A stretch of DNA of 64,000 nt, taken from positions 248,001 through 312,000 of the forward strand of contig NZ_JAFEVR010000012.1 in the NCBI RefSeq assembly GCF_017352375.1, given 5' to 3'. Of the stretch, positions 1 to 8,828 are shown in pieces (position 1 is the first letter of the stretch; each line of letters starts with the position of its first letter). A model generated the notes under the pieces. The model was not told the DNA's origin. It did not search any database and worked only from the letters and a program-made list of their open reading frames with translations. The translations under genes were made by a program, and so were the position numbers. Source of the DNA: Mycolicibacterium sp. S2-37 (GTDB taxonomy: Bacteria; Actinomycetota; Actinomycetes; Mycobacteriales; Mycobacteriaceae).

Positions 1-27
1 GCAGAGCGGTACGCATAGGCAGCCCTT

Positions 28-1122
28 CTATCGGCTTACAGCTTTCTGTTCAGCAGCGTACAGCCCTTTACCAGTTATGAGAGGTAAAGCGAGCGTGGTC
101 GTGATCCCCGGTGGTGCCGCCACGACGGCGGGTATCGCATTGACGATTCGCGCGGCGGTGGCGACCAGGCCGGCGCGGTTGTGATCGCCGTTCGGACTGC
201 TCTGACAGAGGTCCATGGTGTACGTCGGTTCGCCGGTGATCTCGATGCGGTAGGACCCACCCTCCTGCGCCGGTTGGGGCCAATCCGGGCAGAGGTCCTC
301 ACGTAGGCGCGTGACATGCTCGAGCACCACCGCGGCGTTGCCGTCGACCACGCCGCGGACCTCGAAACGCAGGGCTGCCGCAGTGCCTTTCGCGATGTGA
401 CCGGATGCGATGTCGAAGTCCTCGGGCGCGGGCTCGCGGATGTAGGACTCGGTCACCTCGTCGAGTTCGATGCCCAGACCCGCGGCGAGCTGGCGGATCA
501 CCGAGCCCCACGCCAGGCTGAGCACGCCGGGCTGCAGCAGCATCGGTAGGTCGTCGAGCGGCTTGCCGAAGCCCATGACGTCGAACATCACCGTCGGACT
601 GTCGTAGGTGGCGTAGTCGACGATCTCCATGCATCGGATCTGCTGAATGCTCTGGCACGTGCCGGCAAGGGCAAGCGGCAGAAGGTCATTGGCGAAGCCG
701 GGGTCGATGCCTCCGACGAACAGGGTCGAGCCGCCGGTGCGGGTCGCCTCCTCGATGGGGGTGATGAGCTCGTCGGGCAGAACCTGCCATGGGTACTGGA
801 GGAACACCGGACCGCTGCCGACGACGTTGATGCCGGCCGCCAGGATGCGGCGGTAGTCCTCGAGTGCCTCGGGCAGCCGGTTGTCTGCCATCGCCGTGTA
901 GACGGCGCAGTCCGGCTTCGCCGCGAGCAGCTCGTCGAGATCGTTGGTCGCCAGCACACCGGTCTTGTCGGGCAGACCGGCCAGGTCGGCCGCGTCGGTG
1001 CCGGCCTTGGCCTGGGATGAGACCCAGACGCCGGTGAGTTCGAACTGCGGATCGGTGATGAGCTGGGTCAGCGCATGACCGCCGACGTTGCCCGTGCCGA
1101 TGTGTGCGACGCGGATCGCCAT
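28..1122 (-). CDS. NAD(P)H-dependent amine dehydrogenase family protein (dihydrodipicolinate reductase-like)
   Basis: A 364-residue protein with an N-terminal Rossmann motif (VAHIGTGNVGGHAL, about residues 5-18), typical of the dihydrodipicolinate reductase / 2,4-diaminopentanoate dehydrogenase superfamily. The middle holds GGIDPGFANDLLPLAL, a conserved patch of the mycobacterial members. No signal peptide, so presumably cytosolic. It starts 9 nt after the stop of the SDR gene on the same strand, so the two are probably one transcript; a KstR-type box lies upstream of the pair. By order it matches the M. tuberculosis Rv0926c-Rv0927c pair. The substrate is unknown; a lipid or sterol intermediate is only inferred from the box. 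Confidence 0.8.
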   Translation of the reverse strand: MAIRVAHIGTGNVGGHALTQLITDPQFELTGVWVSSQAKAGTDAADLAGLPDKTGVLATNDLDELLAAKPDCAVYTAMADNRLPEALEDYRRILAAGINVVGSGPVFLQYPWQVLPDELITPIEEATRTGGSTLFVGGIDPGFANDLLPLALAGTCQSIQQIRCMEIVDYATYDSPTVMFDVMGFGKPLDDLPMLLQPGVLSLAWGSVIRQLAAGLGIELDEVTESYIREPAPEDFDIASGHIAKGTAAALRFEVRGVVDGNAAVVLEHVTRLREDLCPDWPQPAQEGGSYRIEITGEPTYTMDLCQSSPNGDHNRAGLVATAARIVNAIPAVVAAPPGITTTLALPLITGKGLYAAEQKAVSR

Positions 1123-1131
1123 ATGTGTCCT

Positions 1132-1923
1132 CTACAGGTCGGGGATGGGCAGGTCGAGGTTCGGGAAGGTGAGGCCGCCGTCGACCTCGAGGGTCTTACC
1201 GGTCAGGTAACTCGCGGCCGGCGACGCGAGGTAGACCGCCGCCGCGGCGATGTCGACCGGATCGCCGAGGCGACGCATCGGGGTGACCTTCTCCATGGGT
1301 TCGCGCAGCTCGTCGTTGCTCGCGACGATGTCGAGCGCCGAGGTGAGGATCGACCCGGGCGCAATCGCGTTGACGCGGACCCGCGGTGAGAGGTCGAGCG
1401 CCGAGAGACGGGTGTAGTGCGCCAGGGCGGCCTTCGCGGTGCCGTAGGCCGCGAAGCCGCGACCGGACAGCCGCGCCATCGTCGAGGTGATGTTGATGAT
1501 GCTGCCGCCGCCGGAGTGCTCGAGCATGATCGGTACCGCGGCGGTGGTCAGTGCATGGGCGGTGGCGACGTTGAAGGTGAACGCGTCGCGCATGTCCTTC
1601 GTGGATGTGCCGAGCAGCGCGTTGGGCATGGTGCCGCCGACGTTGTTGACGACGATGTCTAGTTTCCCGAACGCCTCGGCGGCGGCCGCGGCGAGCCCCG
1701 CTGTCGCGTCGGGGTGTGCCAGGTCGGCGACGACCACGTGGGCGCGCCGCCCGGTACTGCGAATCTGTTCGGCGATCTCGTCGAGTTGAGCCTGTGTGCG
1801 GGCCGCGATCAGCACGTCCGCACCGGCTTCCGCAAAGGCGACCGCGATCGCGGCTCCCAGTCCGCGGCCTGCACCGGTGACCACCGCGACCCGATCGTCG
1901 AGCCGAAATCTGTCCAGAATCAC
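1132..1923 (-). CDS. SDR family NAD(P)-dependent oxidoreductase
   Basis: A 263-residue classical short-chain dehydrogenase. It has the cofactor motif TGAGRGLG (about residues 16-23), the NNVGG structural motif, a catalytic serine region (INITST) and the YGTAK active-site motif. The length is normal for the family, and the ATG at 1923 gives the expected short lead-in to the Rossmann fold. It is the first gene of a two-gene minus-strand unit with the dehydrogenase at 28-1122. A palindromic site matching the KstR consensus sits 64-77 nt upstream. It probably oxidises a hydroxyl on a lipid or steroid-type substrate; the substrate cannot be told from sequence. Confidence 0.9.
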   Translation of the reverse strand: MILDRFRLDDRVAVVTGAGRGLGAAIAVAFAEAGADVLIAARTQAQLDEIAEQIRSTGRRAHVVVADLAHPDATAGLAAAAAEAFGKLDIVVNNVGGTMPNALLGTSTKDMRDAFTFNVATAHALTTAAVPIMLEHSGGGSIINITSTMARLSGRGFAAYGTAKAALAHYTRLSALDLSPRVRVNAIAPGSILTSALDIVASNDELREPMEKVTPMRRLGDPVDIAAAAVYLASPAASYLTGKTLEVDGGLTFPNLDLPIPDL

Positions 1924-1986
1924 GTGTCCTCACTTCCCTCGCCGGCGTCACGCTAGCAGCGTCGCGGGTGGGGAGTGGCCGATTTC

Positions 1987-2000
1987 TGGAACAGGTTCTA
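1987..2000. promoter_or_regulatory. KstR-type operator box
   Basis: TGGAACAGGTTCTA fits the published KstR consensus TNNAACNNGTTNNA at every fixed base. It lies between the end of ku (2008) and the start of the leftward SDR gene (1923), so it would act on the SDR/amine dehydrogenase unit. Confidence 0.6.
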
Positions 2001-2007
2001 GTTCATC

Positions 2008-2973
2008 TCACGACTTCTTTGCGGCGGCCTTCTTCGCGGTCTTCTTGGCCGGAGCCTTCTTGGCCGCGGTCTTCGCCGGAGCCTTCTTGGCGGCCGCCTT
2101 CTTCGCCGGGGCCTTCTTGGCCGGCTTCTCGTCGTCCGAGTCGTCGTCCGAGGCATCCGAGTCGGAGTCGGACCGACCGCCGGACCGGCGCGCCTTGACG
2201 CTCGCCTCGAGTTTGGCGAGCAGATCCGATACGTCCTCGGTCTCGTCGAGCTCGGTCGGTTGCTCCTCGACGGCGAACGCCTCGCCGCCCTCGAGTTTGG
2301 CCTGCACCAGCTCGTGCAGCTGATCCTGGTAGTCGTCGTGATAGCGGTCCGGGTTGAAGTCGTCGGTCATCGACTCGACGACCTGGCCGGCCATCTTCAG
2401 CTCGGCCGGTTTGATCTCGACTTCCTTGTCCAACACCGGGAAGTCGGGATCGCGGACCTCGTCGGGCCACAGCAGGGTGTGGATGACCATCACGTCGCGC
2501 TTGCTGAAGTCCTTGACCCGCAACGCCGCCAGCCGGGTCTTGTTGCGCAGCGCAAAGTGCACGATCGCCACGCGGTCGGTCTCGGAAAGCGTCTTGGCAA
2601 GCAGCACATACGATTTCGACGACTTGCCGTCGGGCTCGAGGAAGTAGCTCTTGTCGTACATCAACGGGTCGAGGTCACTGGCAGGTACGAACTCGAGGAC
2701 CTCGATCTCGCGACTGCGCTCCTCCGGCAGCGTGGCGATGTCCTCGTCGGTGATGATCACCGACTTCCCATCGTCGGATTCGAAGGCCTTGGCGATGTCG
2801 CGGAATTCCACCACCTCGCCGCAAACCTCGCAGACCCGCTTGTACCGGATCCGGCCGTTGTCCTTCGCATGCACCTGGTGGAACTTGATGTCATGGTCTT
2901 CGGTGGCGCTGTAGACCTTGACCGGGACGTTCACCAGGCCGAAGGCGATCGAACCCTTCCAGATGGACCGCAT
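2008..2973 (-). CDS. ku: Non-homologous end-joining protein Ku
   Basis: Bacterial Ku, 321 residues. It binds DNA ends as a homodimer ring and recruits LigD, which is encoded 9 kb away at 11848. The start MRSIWKGSIAFGLVNVPVKV is the canonical family N-terminus; the reading frame stays open upstream but that part has no family similarity. The core runs to about residue 260. An unusual tail follows: an acidic Ser/Asp stretch (268-282), then repeated PAKKA/AAKKA units to the C-terminus, making it about 50 residues longer than the 273-residue M. tuberculosis protein. Lysine-rich Ku tails in M. smegmatis are reported to aid DNA binding. The start overlaps the kinase stop by one base (TGATG), so translation is probably coupled to the polyol operon. 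Confidence 0.96.
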   Translation of the reverse strand: MRSIWKGSIAFGLVNVPVKVYSATEDHDIKFHQVHAKDNGRIRYKRVCEVCGEVVEFRDIAKAFESDDGKSVIITDEDIATLPEERSREIEVLEFVPASDLDPLMYDKSYFLEPDGKSSKSYVLLAKTLSETDRVAIVHFALRNKTRLAALRVKDFSKRDVMVIHTLLWPDEVRDPDFPVLDKEVEIKPAELKMAGQVVESMTDDFNPDRYHDDYQDQLHELVQAKLEGGEAFAVEEQPTELDETEDVSDLLAKLEASVKARRSGGRSDSDSDASDDDSDDEKPAKKAPAKKAAAKKAPAKTAAKKAPAKKTAKKAAAKKS

Positions 2974-3911
2974 CAGCCCAGTATGGCCGATGTTCGCGCC
3001 GCATCGCGGGTAGTACGGTCCGGCAGGTCGGCACCGGCCTTGGCCACCGTCAGCGCGGAGTTCAGCGCGGCGGTCTGCAGCATCACGGTCAGACCGTCCA
3101 GCCCGATCGCGCGCAGAGCTGTGCGGCGCGCTGCGCCGAGCAGGTCGAGGGTCCACAGCGCGTCGATCAATCCGGCCATGAACGCATCACCCGCGCCGAC
3201 GGTGTCCACGACATCGACGGGCATCGCGGCCACCCGCGCCGACCCCGCCTCGCACATCGCGAACGCTCCCTGACCGCCGAGGGTCACCGCGACGATGGAC
3301 GGTCCGAGCGAAAGCCACGTCCGGGCGATCTGTTTCGGCGAATGGTCGGGGTCGATCCAGCGGAGGTCCTCGTCGCTGACCTTGACGACATCGCAGTGTT
3401 CGACGAGTCGGTCGATCCGGGTGCGCGCCGCGTGGGGGTCGTCGATGAGCGCGGGACGCACGTTCGGGTCGAAGGCGACGGTGGCCGACGGCCGATAGGT
3501 GTCGACGAGCGCGGCCGTCGCCAGGCACCCGGGCTCGAGCACCGTGGCGATCGACCCGGTGTGTACGACCAGCGGCGGCGGCACCTCCGGCGTCCCGCTG
3601 AGTTGCCAGTCGATGTCGAACTCGTACTGCGCGGACCCGGCGGCGTCCAGTTTCGCCCGCGCCGTCGGCGTGCGGGCAGCGCCTGTGCTGCCGTTGACCA
3701 GCTCGACACCGGAGGACCCGAGGTGTTCGGTGATGCGCCTGCCGTGGTCGTCGTCGCCGATGTGGGTGAGGAAGTCCACTCCACGGCCCAGCCGCCCGAG
3801 ACCGACCGCCACGTTCAGCGGGCTGCCGCCGACGTGTTCGCCCGTCACCGCACCATCGCGTTCGACGATGTCGATCAGTGCCTCACCGATGATTAGCGCG
3901 CGATCGGTCAT
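2973..3911 (-). CDS. PfkB-family carbohydrate kinase (fructokinase-like)
   Basis: A 312-residue ribokinase/PfkB-fold kinase. The N-terminal sugar-binding signature GGSPLNVAVGLGRLG is at 28-42, and the C-terminal signature DTVGAGDAFMAGL carries the catalytic base Asp242. It lies between a mannitol-type dehydrogenase (4-nt ATGA overlap) and ku (1-nt overlap), so the three genes form one leftward operon. The likely role is to phosphorylate the ketose released by the dehydrogenase, for example fructose from mannitol or an equivalent ketose. The sugar is inferred from the neighbours. Confidence 0.88.
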   Translation of the reverse strand: MTDRALIIGEALIDIVERDGAVTGEHVGGSPLNVAVGLGRLGRGVDFLTHIGDDDHGRRITEHLGSSGVELVNGSTGAARTPTARAKLDAAGSAQYEFDIDWQLSGTPEVPPPLVVHTGSIATVLEPGCLATAALVDTYRPSATVAFDPNVRPALIDDPHAARTRIDRLVEHCDVVKVSDEDLRWIDPDHSPKQIARTWLSLGPSIVAVTLGGQGAFAMCEAGSARVAAMPVDVVDTVGAGDAFMAGLIDALWTLDLLGAARRTALRAIGLDGLTVMLQTAALNSALTVAKAGADLPDRTTRDAARTSAILG

Positions 3912-5335
3912 GCCGAGGGCTCCCGGTCCAGGAGGGCTTCCAGCGTGGCTCGGGCGCCGTCGCGATGCAGAGCGGTGAGCACATTGACGTAGGTGGTGAC
4001 GAACCGTTCGTCGTCGACGAGATCGCCGAAGACCGAACGGTTCTCGATGAAGGCGGTGGGATTGTCCCGCTGCCGGCGCGCCAGCGGGACCAGGGTCTCG
4101 GCCAACTGATCCTGGACGTCGATCGGTTCACCCTCCTCGTCGACGCCCTCGGCGTAGCGCGCCCAGCTGGCGACGACGGCGGTGGACAGCCGGATCGGCG
4201 CACCGGTCCGGAGGTTCTCTCGGATGACCGGCAGCAGCCACTTCGGGATGCGATCGGACGACCCGTAGCACAGCCGCGCAATCGTGTCCCGTACACCGGG
4301 ATTGGCGAATCTCTCCAGCAGCGTCTTCTTATACTCGGCGAGATCGATGCCGGGCACCGGCTTCAGTGTCGGGTCGGCCTCCGAATCCATGTAGCGCCGC
4401 AGGAATTCGGCGAACAGCGGATCGCCCGCGGCATCGTGCACCAGCCGGTACCCGGCGAGGTAGGCGAAATAGCACAGCGCCTGATGGCTGGCGTTGAGCA
4501 GCCGCAGCTTCATCAGCTCATACGGTGTCACGTCGTCGACGAGGAGCACCCCGACGTCTTCGAGCGCCGGCCTGCCGTCGCTGAAGGTGTCTTCCAGCAC
4601 CCAGGAGGTGAACGGTTCGGCGACCACCGGCCAGCCGTCCTCCACGCCGAAGTCCTCGCCGACGCTCGCCGTGACCTCCGGCGTCGTGACCGGGGTGATG
4701 CGGTCGACCATCGAGCTCGGGAAACGTGTGTGGGCGCTGATCCACTCGGCGAGCTCGGGATCGGTGCGGGCCGCGAACGCCGTGAACGCCTCCCGGGCCA
4801 CATCGCCGTTGCCTTCGATGTTGTCGCAGGAGACGATCGTCGGGGAGGGCACGCCGCGGTCGCGGCGCCGGCCCAGCGCTGCGGTCACCAGTCCGAAGAC
4901 GCTGCCGGCGTCGTCCTCGATGGCTGCGACGTCATAGCCGCCCTCGGTGATGGTCAGGGTGATGATGCGGGTGGTCGGTGCCGCGAGCAGTTCGATCACC
5001 CCCTCGGGATCATCCGGCGCGAAGCGGTAGTCCACGATCGAGCCGATGACCCGGGCTTCTCTGGTGCCGTCGGGGTTCTCCAGGACCAGGGTGTACAGCC
5101 CGTTCTGTTCGGTCAGGACGTCGGCCATCTTGCGGTCGGCCGGTAGCACGCCGACCCCGCAGATGCCCCACTGCCTGGCGCCACCCTGTTCCAGGAGGCG
5201 GTCGATGTACATGGCCTGATGGGCGCGGTGGAAACCGCCGACCCCGAAATGCACGATGCCGACCGTGATTTCATCTCGCGGATAGGTGGGCTTGGCGACG
5301 TCGATGCTGTCGAGGGTGCTGGCGTTGAGTTTCAT
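3908..5335 (-). CDS. Mannitol dehydrogenase family protein (polyol 2-dehydrogenase)
   Basis: A 475-residue polyol-specific long-chain dehydrogenase. It has the N-terminal nucleotide-binding motif GVGGFHRAHQ (31-40) and the family active-site motif K-x4-N-x2-H at Lys276, Asn281 and His284. It oxidises a hexitol or pentitol to a ketose with NAD+. It is divergent from the SorC-type regulator and the ABC importer at 6484-10824, and starts the dehydrogenase-kinase-ku operon. This is the arrangement of sorbitol/mannitol (Smo-type) loci: import, oxidise, phosphorylate. The exact polyol is not determinable. Confidence 0.9.
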   Translation of the reverse strand: MKLNASTLDSIDVAKPTYPRDEITVGIVHFGVGGFHRAHQAMYIDRLLEQGGARQWGICGVGVLPADRKMADVLTEQNGLYTLVLENPDGTREARVIGSIVDYRFAPDDPEGVIELLAAPTTRIITLTITEGGYDVAAIEDDAGSVFGLVTAALGRRRDRGVPSPTIVSCDNIEGNGDVAREAFTAFAARTDPELAEWISAHTRFPSSMVDRITPVTTPEVTASVGEDFGVEDGWPVVAEPFTSWVLEDTFSDGRPALEDVGVLLVDDVTPYELMKLRLLNASHQALCYFAYLAGYRLVHDAAGDPLFAEFLRRYMDSEADPTLKPVPGIDLAEYKKTLLERFANPGVRDTIARLCYGSSDRIPKWLLPVIRENLRTGAPIRLSTAVVASWARYAEGVDEEGEPIDVQDQLAETLVPLARRQRDNPTAFIENRSVFGDLVDDERFVTTYVNVLTALHRDGARATLEALLDREPSA

Positions 5336-5389
5336 GCGGCCGTCACGACCCGGAAGCCGAGTGTTGTCTGCGTCACACTCACCATGCTA

Positions 5390-5430
5390 GCGTGATGAGC
5401 ATCTACACGCACCGGTGAGCATATGCTCAC
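5390..5430. promoter_or_regulatory. Divergent operator region of the polyol locus
   Basis: The intergenic region between the leftward dehydrogenase (starts 5335) and the rightward regulator (starts 5451) holds a perfect 16-bp palindrome GTGAGCATATGCTCAC at 5415-5430. An imperfect dyad sits at 5390-5410 (GCGTG...CACGC arms, with a TGAGCAT-like core). The shared GAGCAT element suggests two sites for the adjacent SorC-type regulator, and the right site abuts its own start. Confidence 0.6.
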
Positions 5431-5450
5431 GCTTCAGAGAGGGGTTGAGG

Positions 5451-6470
5451 GTGGCGCCAGCTCCCGCATCGGTAGCGAACGGCCAGGCGGCCGCGCGCGC
5501 TCCCGAGGATCTGCGACTGGCGCTGCGGGCCGCCACCCTCTACTACCTCGACGGCCTGACCCAGGCGGAGATCGCCGTGCGGCTGGGCGTCAGCCGGCCC
5601 ACCGCGGGCCGGCTGGTGGCACGCGCCAAGGCCAGGGGGCTGGTGCGCATCGACGTCGTGGTGCCGCCGGACCTGCGTGACGATCTGCACGCCGACGAGG
5701 AGCGAGAGCTCGAAGCCCGGTTCGGGCTCACCGAGGTGGTGGTGGCCGGCCACGGAGTCGACGTCGGCGCCCCCGGCCGCCCCCCGGCGTTCTCGAGTGT
5801 CGGGCGAGCGGCTGCCGCGCTGCTCATGCGTCGGCTCGCCCCTGATGACGTCCTCGGATTCACCTGGGGTCCCGAGCAGGTGGCGGTCGCGACGGCACTG
5901 TCGCCCGGCGTCGCGACGTGCCGCGCGGTGGTCCAGCTCGACGGCGCCATGTCGAGCGCGGCCTATCAGACCGGCGTCGAGCTGATTCTGGGCCGGTGTG
6001 CGGATCTGCTGCATGCCGAGACGATCCGGCTGCCGGCACCGCTGTACGCCGACCCCGGCACGGTGGCGTCCATGCGCAGCGACTCGGTGATCTCGCGGAC
6101 CCTCGAAGCGGGCAGGCGCGCCGACGTCATGTTGTTCGGTGTCGGCGCGGTGTCGACCTCCACCACCCTGTTCGAGGGCAGCTACCTCGACACCCGCATG
6201 CTCGACGAGCAGATCGCCGCGGGCGCCGTCGGCGAGATCGGCGGCCGCTTCTTCGACGCCGACGGCAGGCCCGTCGACACCGACCTGCAGCAGCGCGCCG
6301 TCTCGGTCCCGCTCGAAGACGTCCGGGCCTGCGGCAAGTCGCTGCTGATCTCCAGCGGTGCCAGTAAGCACCACGCGACGCTGGCCGCCCTGCGGGGCGG
6401 GCTGGCGAAGCTCCTCGTCTGTGACATCGACTGTGCCCGTTGGTTACTGACTCGAACATCAGAGCTGTGA
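5451..6470 (+). CDS. SorC/DeoR-type sugar-binding transcriptional regulator
   Basis: A 339-residue protein with an N-terminal helix-turn-helix (TQAEIAVRLGVSRPTAGRLV) and a long C-terminal sugar-phosphate-sensing domain of the SorC class. GTG 5451 is chosen because AGAGAGG lies just upstream; an in-frame GTG at 5415 would put the protein start inside the palindromic operator and adds residues without family character. It is divergent from the polyol dehydrogenase operon and 13 nt ahead of the importer genes. It probably represses both directions until a sugar-phosphate intermediate accumulates. Effector and sign of control are inferred. Confidence 0.88.
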   Translation: MAPAPASVANGQAAARAPEDLRLALRAATLYYLDGLTQAEIAVRLGVSRPTAGRLVARAKARGLVRIDVVVPPDLRDDLHADEERELEARFGLTEVVVAGHGVDVGAPGRPPAFSSVGRAAAALLMRRLAPDDVLGFTWGPEQVAVATALSPGVATCRAVVQLDGAMSSAAYQTGVELILGRCADLLHAETIRLPAPLYADPGTVASMRSDSVISRTLEAGRRADVMLFGVGAVSTSTTLFEGSYLDTRMLDEQIAAGAVGEIGGRFFDADGRPVDTDLQQRAVSVPLEDVRACGKSLLISSGASKHHATLAALRGGLAKLLVCDIDCARWLLTRTSEL

Positions 6471-6483
6471 AGGAAGGTTCCCC

Positions 6484-7854
6484 GTGAAGACTCGACGAAG
6501 AGTGCTACACAGGTTGGCCGCATGCACGGCCGCGGCCGGCCTGACGTTCACCGCCGGCTGCGCCGGCGCGGGCAGCCTCGGCGCCTCGGACAACGAGGTG
6601 ACGATCGCGCTGGTGTCCAACTCGCAGATGACCGACGCGCAGGAACTGTCGAGTGAGTTCGAGAAGGAAAACCCCGGCACCAAGCTGAAGTTCATCACGC
6701 TGTCGGAGAATCAGGCGCGCGCCAAGATCACGATGTCGACCGCGATGGGCGGCAGTGAATTCGACGTCGCGATGATCAGCAACTTCGAGACCCCACAGTG
6801 GGCCAGGGACGGCTGGCTGGTGAACCTCTCGGAGTACGCGAGGAACACCCCCGGGTACGACGAGAACGACTTCATCTCGTCACTGCGGGAATCGCTGTCC
6901 TACGAGGGCAACATGTATGCGGTGCCGTTCTACGGCGAATCGTCGTTCCTGATGTACCGCAAGGATCTGTTCGAAGCCGCCGGCATCACCGTCAACCAGA
7001 GCCCGGACTATCAGCCCACCTGGCCCGAGGTCGCGCAGTGGGCCGAGAAGCTCAAGACCGACGACCGCGCCGGGATCTGCCTGCGCGGCAAGCCGGGATG
7101 GGGCGAGGTGCTCGCGCCGCTGGACACCGTCATCAACACCTTCGGCGGCCGCTGGTTCGACGAGCAGTGGAACGCTCAGCTCAACAGCCCCGAGGTGAAG
7201 AAGGCCGTCAACTTCTACGTCGACACGGTCAAGAACTTCGGCGAACTCGGAGCGGCCTCAACGGGTTTCCAAGAGTGCGCCAACCTGTTCGGCCAGGGGC
7301 AGACCGCAATGTGGTACGACGCGACCTCGGCGGTCTCGGTCCTCGAGGATCCCAAGGAATACCCGGATCTGGTGGGCAAGATCGGCTACCTCCCGGCCCC
7401 GATCGTCGAGAAGCCGAACTCCGGCTGGCTCTACACCTGGGCCCTGGGCATCCCCAAGGGCGCCAAGAATCCCGACGGCGCATGGAAGTTCATCTCCTGG
7501 ATGACCAGCAAGGACTACATGAAGCTGGTCGGCGAGAAGCTGGGCTGGGCCCGCGTCCCACCGGGCAGCCGGGTGTCGACCTACACCGAACTGCCCGAGT
7601 ACGAGGCGATCTCGAAGTCCTACGGCCCGCTCACGCTGCGGTCGATCGAGAACGCCACCCCGAATCAGCCCACCGTGCAGCCGGTGCCCTACACCGGGAT
7701 CCAGTTCGTGGGCATCCCGGAGTTCCAGGACCTCGGGACGCGGGTGAGCCAGCAGATCAGCGCGGCGATCGCCGGACAGAAGTCGGTGGACGACGCGCTC
7801 GACCAAGCGCAGGAATACGCCCAGGTCGTCGGCCGCACCTACCAGGAGAAGTGA
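6484..7854 (+). CDS. ABC transporter extracellular polyol/sugar-binding lipoprotein
   Basis: A 456-residue family-1 solute-binding protein. The basic N-terminus and hydrophobic stretch end in the lipobox FTAGC with the lipidated Cys at residue 26, so it is anchored on the outer face of the membrane. The body matches SmoE-like mannitol/sorbitol binders (for example SSFLMYRKDLFEAAGI and GSEFDVAMISNFE). The start is GTG 6484, with the strong ribosome site GAAGGAAGG upstream. It is the first of four importer genes and overlaps the next start by one base (TGATG). It delivers the substrate to the two permeases and the ATPase downstream. Confidence 0.93.
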   Translation: MKTRRRVLHRLAACTAAAGLTFTAGCAGAGSLGASDNEVTIALVSNSQMTDAQELSSEFEKENPGTKLKFITLSENQARAKITMSTAMGGSEFDVAMISNFETPQWARDGWLVNLSEYARNTPGYDENDFISSLRESLSYEGNMYAVPFYGESSFLMYRKDLFEAAGITVNQSPDYQPTWPEVAQWAEKLKTDDRAGICLRGKPGWGEVLAPLDTVINTFGGRWFDEQWNAQLNSPEVKKAVNFYVDTVKNFGELGAASTGFQECANLFGQGQTAMWYDATSAVSVLEDPKEYPDLVGKIGYLPAPIVEKPNSGWLYTWALGIPKGAKNPDGAWKFISWMTSKDYMKLVGEKLGWARVPPGSRVSTYTELPEYEAISKSYGPLTLRSIENATPNQPTVQPVPYTGIQFVGIPEFQDLGTRVSQQISAAIAGQKSVDDALDQAQEYAQVVGRTYQEK

Positions 7855-8828
7855 TGACCGTTACCGCTGAGACCGAGGCCGACGCCGGCGAACAGGCAGT
7901 GGCCGAACGGGTCCGGAAGATCAAGGCAGCCCAGGGTGCCGGCGTGAGCCGGGCCGAGGGATGGCGACGGCGCGGGCCGCTGCTGCCCGCCCTGATCTTC
8001 ATGATCGTCGTCACCCAGATCCCTTTCCTGTTCACGCTCTACTACTCGACGCTGTCGTGGAACCTGGTCCGTCCCGGATCACGCCAGTTCGTCGGGATAC
8101 AGAACTACGTCGCCGTCGTCAAGGACAGCCAGTTCTGGTCGGTGGCGTTCAACACCGTCGTCCTCATCGTCGGTGTGGTGCTGATCTCGGCACTCCTCGG
8201 CCTCGGGCTCGCGCTGCTGCTCGACCGGGCCTTCCTCGGACGCGGCATCGTGCGGACCCTGCTCATCACCCCGTTCCTCGTCACACCCGTTGCCGCGGCG
8301 CTGATCTGGAAGACGACCATTCTCGATCCCAACAACGGCATCCTCAACTGGATCCTGTCGTTGTTCGGCATCGGCAGAGTCGACTGGATCGGCCAGTTCC
8401 CGCTGACGATGGTGATGGTCGAACTGATCTGGCAGTGGACACCGTTCATGATGCTTCTGATCCTCGCCGGCCTCCAGTCGATGCCTCGCGACATCCTGGA
8501 GGCCGGCCGAGTCGACGGTGCGGGCGCCGTCCAGCTCTTCCGTGAGCTGACGCTGCCCCACCTTCGGCGCTTCATCGAACTGGGAGTCGTGCTCGGCGCG
8601 ATCTACCTGGTGAACACCTTCGATGCCATCTACATGATGACGCAGGGCGGCCCCGGCATCGCGAGTGCGAATCTACCGTTCTACATCTATCAGCGAGCGT
8701 TCCTGGGCTTCGACATGGGCCAGGCCGCGGCAATGGGTGTGGTCGTCGTGATCTTCACGATGGCGATCGCCAGCTTCGCGCTGCGACTGATCTTCAAATC
8801 GTTCACCGGCAAGGAAGAGGCGGCATAG
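7854..8828 (+). CDS. Carbohydrate ABC transporter permease, MalF/SmoF type
   Basis: A 324-residue inner-membrane permease with about six hydrophobic segments and a cytoplasmic N-terminus. The EAA coupling loop is present (EAGRVDGAGAVQLFRELTLP). The ATG overlaps the stop of the binding protein. It forms the channel heterodimer with the product of 8829-9710. The frame is open much further upstream inside the binding-protein gene, but family similarity begins only after this ATG. Confidence 0.93.
   Translation: MTVTAETEADAGEQAVAERVRKIKAAQGAGVSRAEGWRRRGPLLPALIFMIVVTQIPFLFTLYYSTLSWNLVRPGSRQFVGIQNYVAVVKDSQFWSVAFNTVVLIVGVVLISALLGLGLALLLDRAFLGRGIVRTLLITPFLVTPVAAALIWKTTILDPNNGILNWILSLFGIGRVDWIGQFPLTMVMVELIWQWTPFMMLLILAGLQSMPRDILEAGRVDGAGAVQLFRELTLPHLRRFIELGVVLGAIYLVNTFDAIYMMTQGGPGIASANLPFYIYQRAFLGFDMGQAAAMGVVVVIFTMAIASFALRLIFKSFTGKEEAA

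Noticed and set aside
2974..3156. 61-codon upstream extension of Ku
   Set aside because: The extension overlaps the kinase gene and is not Ku-like; MRSIWKGS is the family start.
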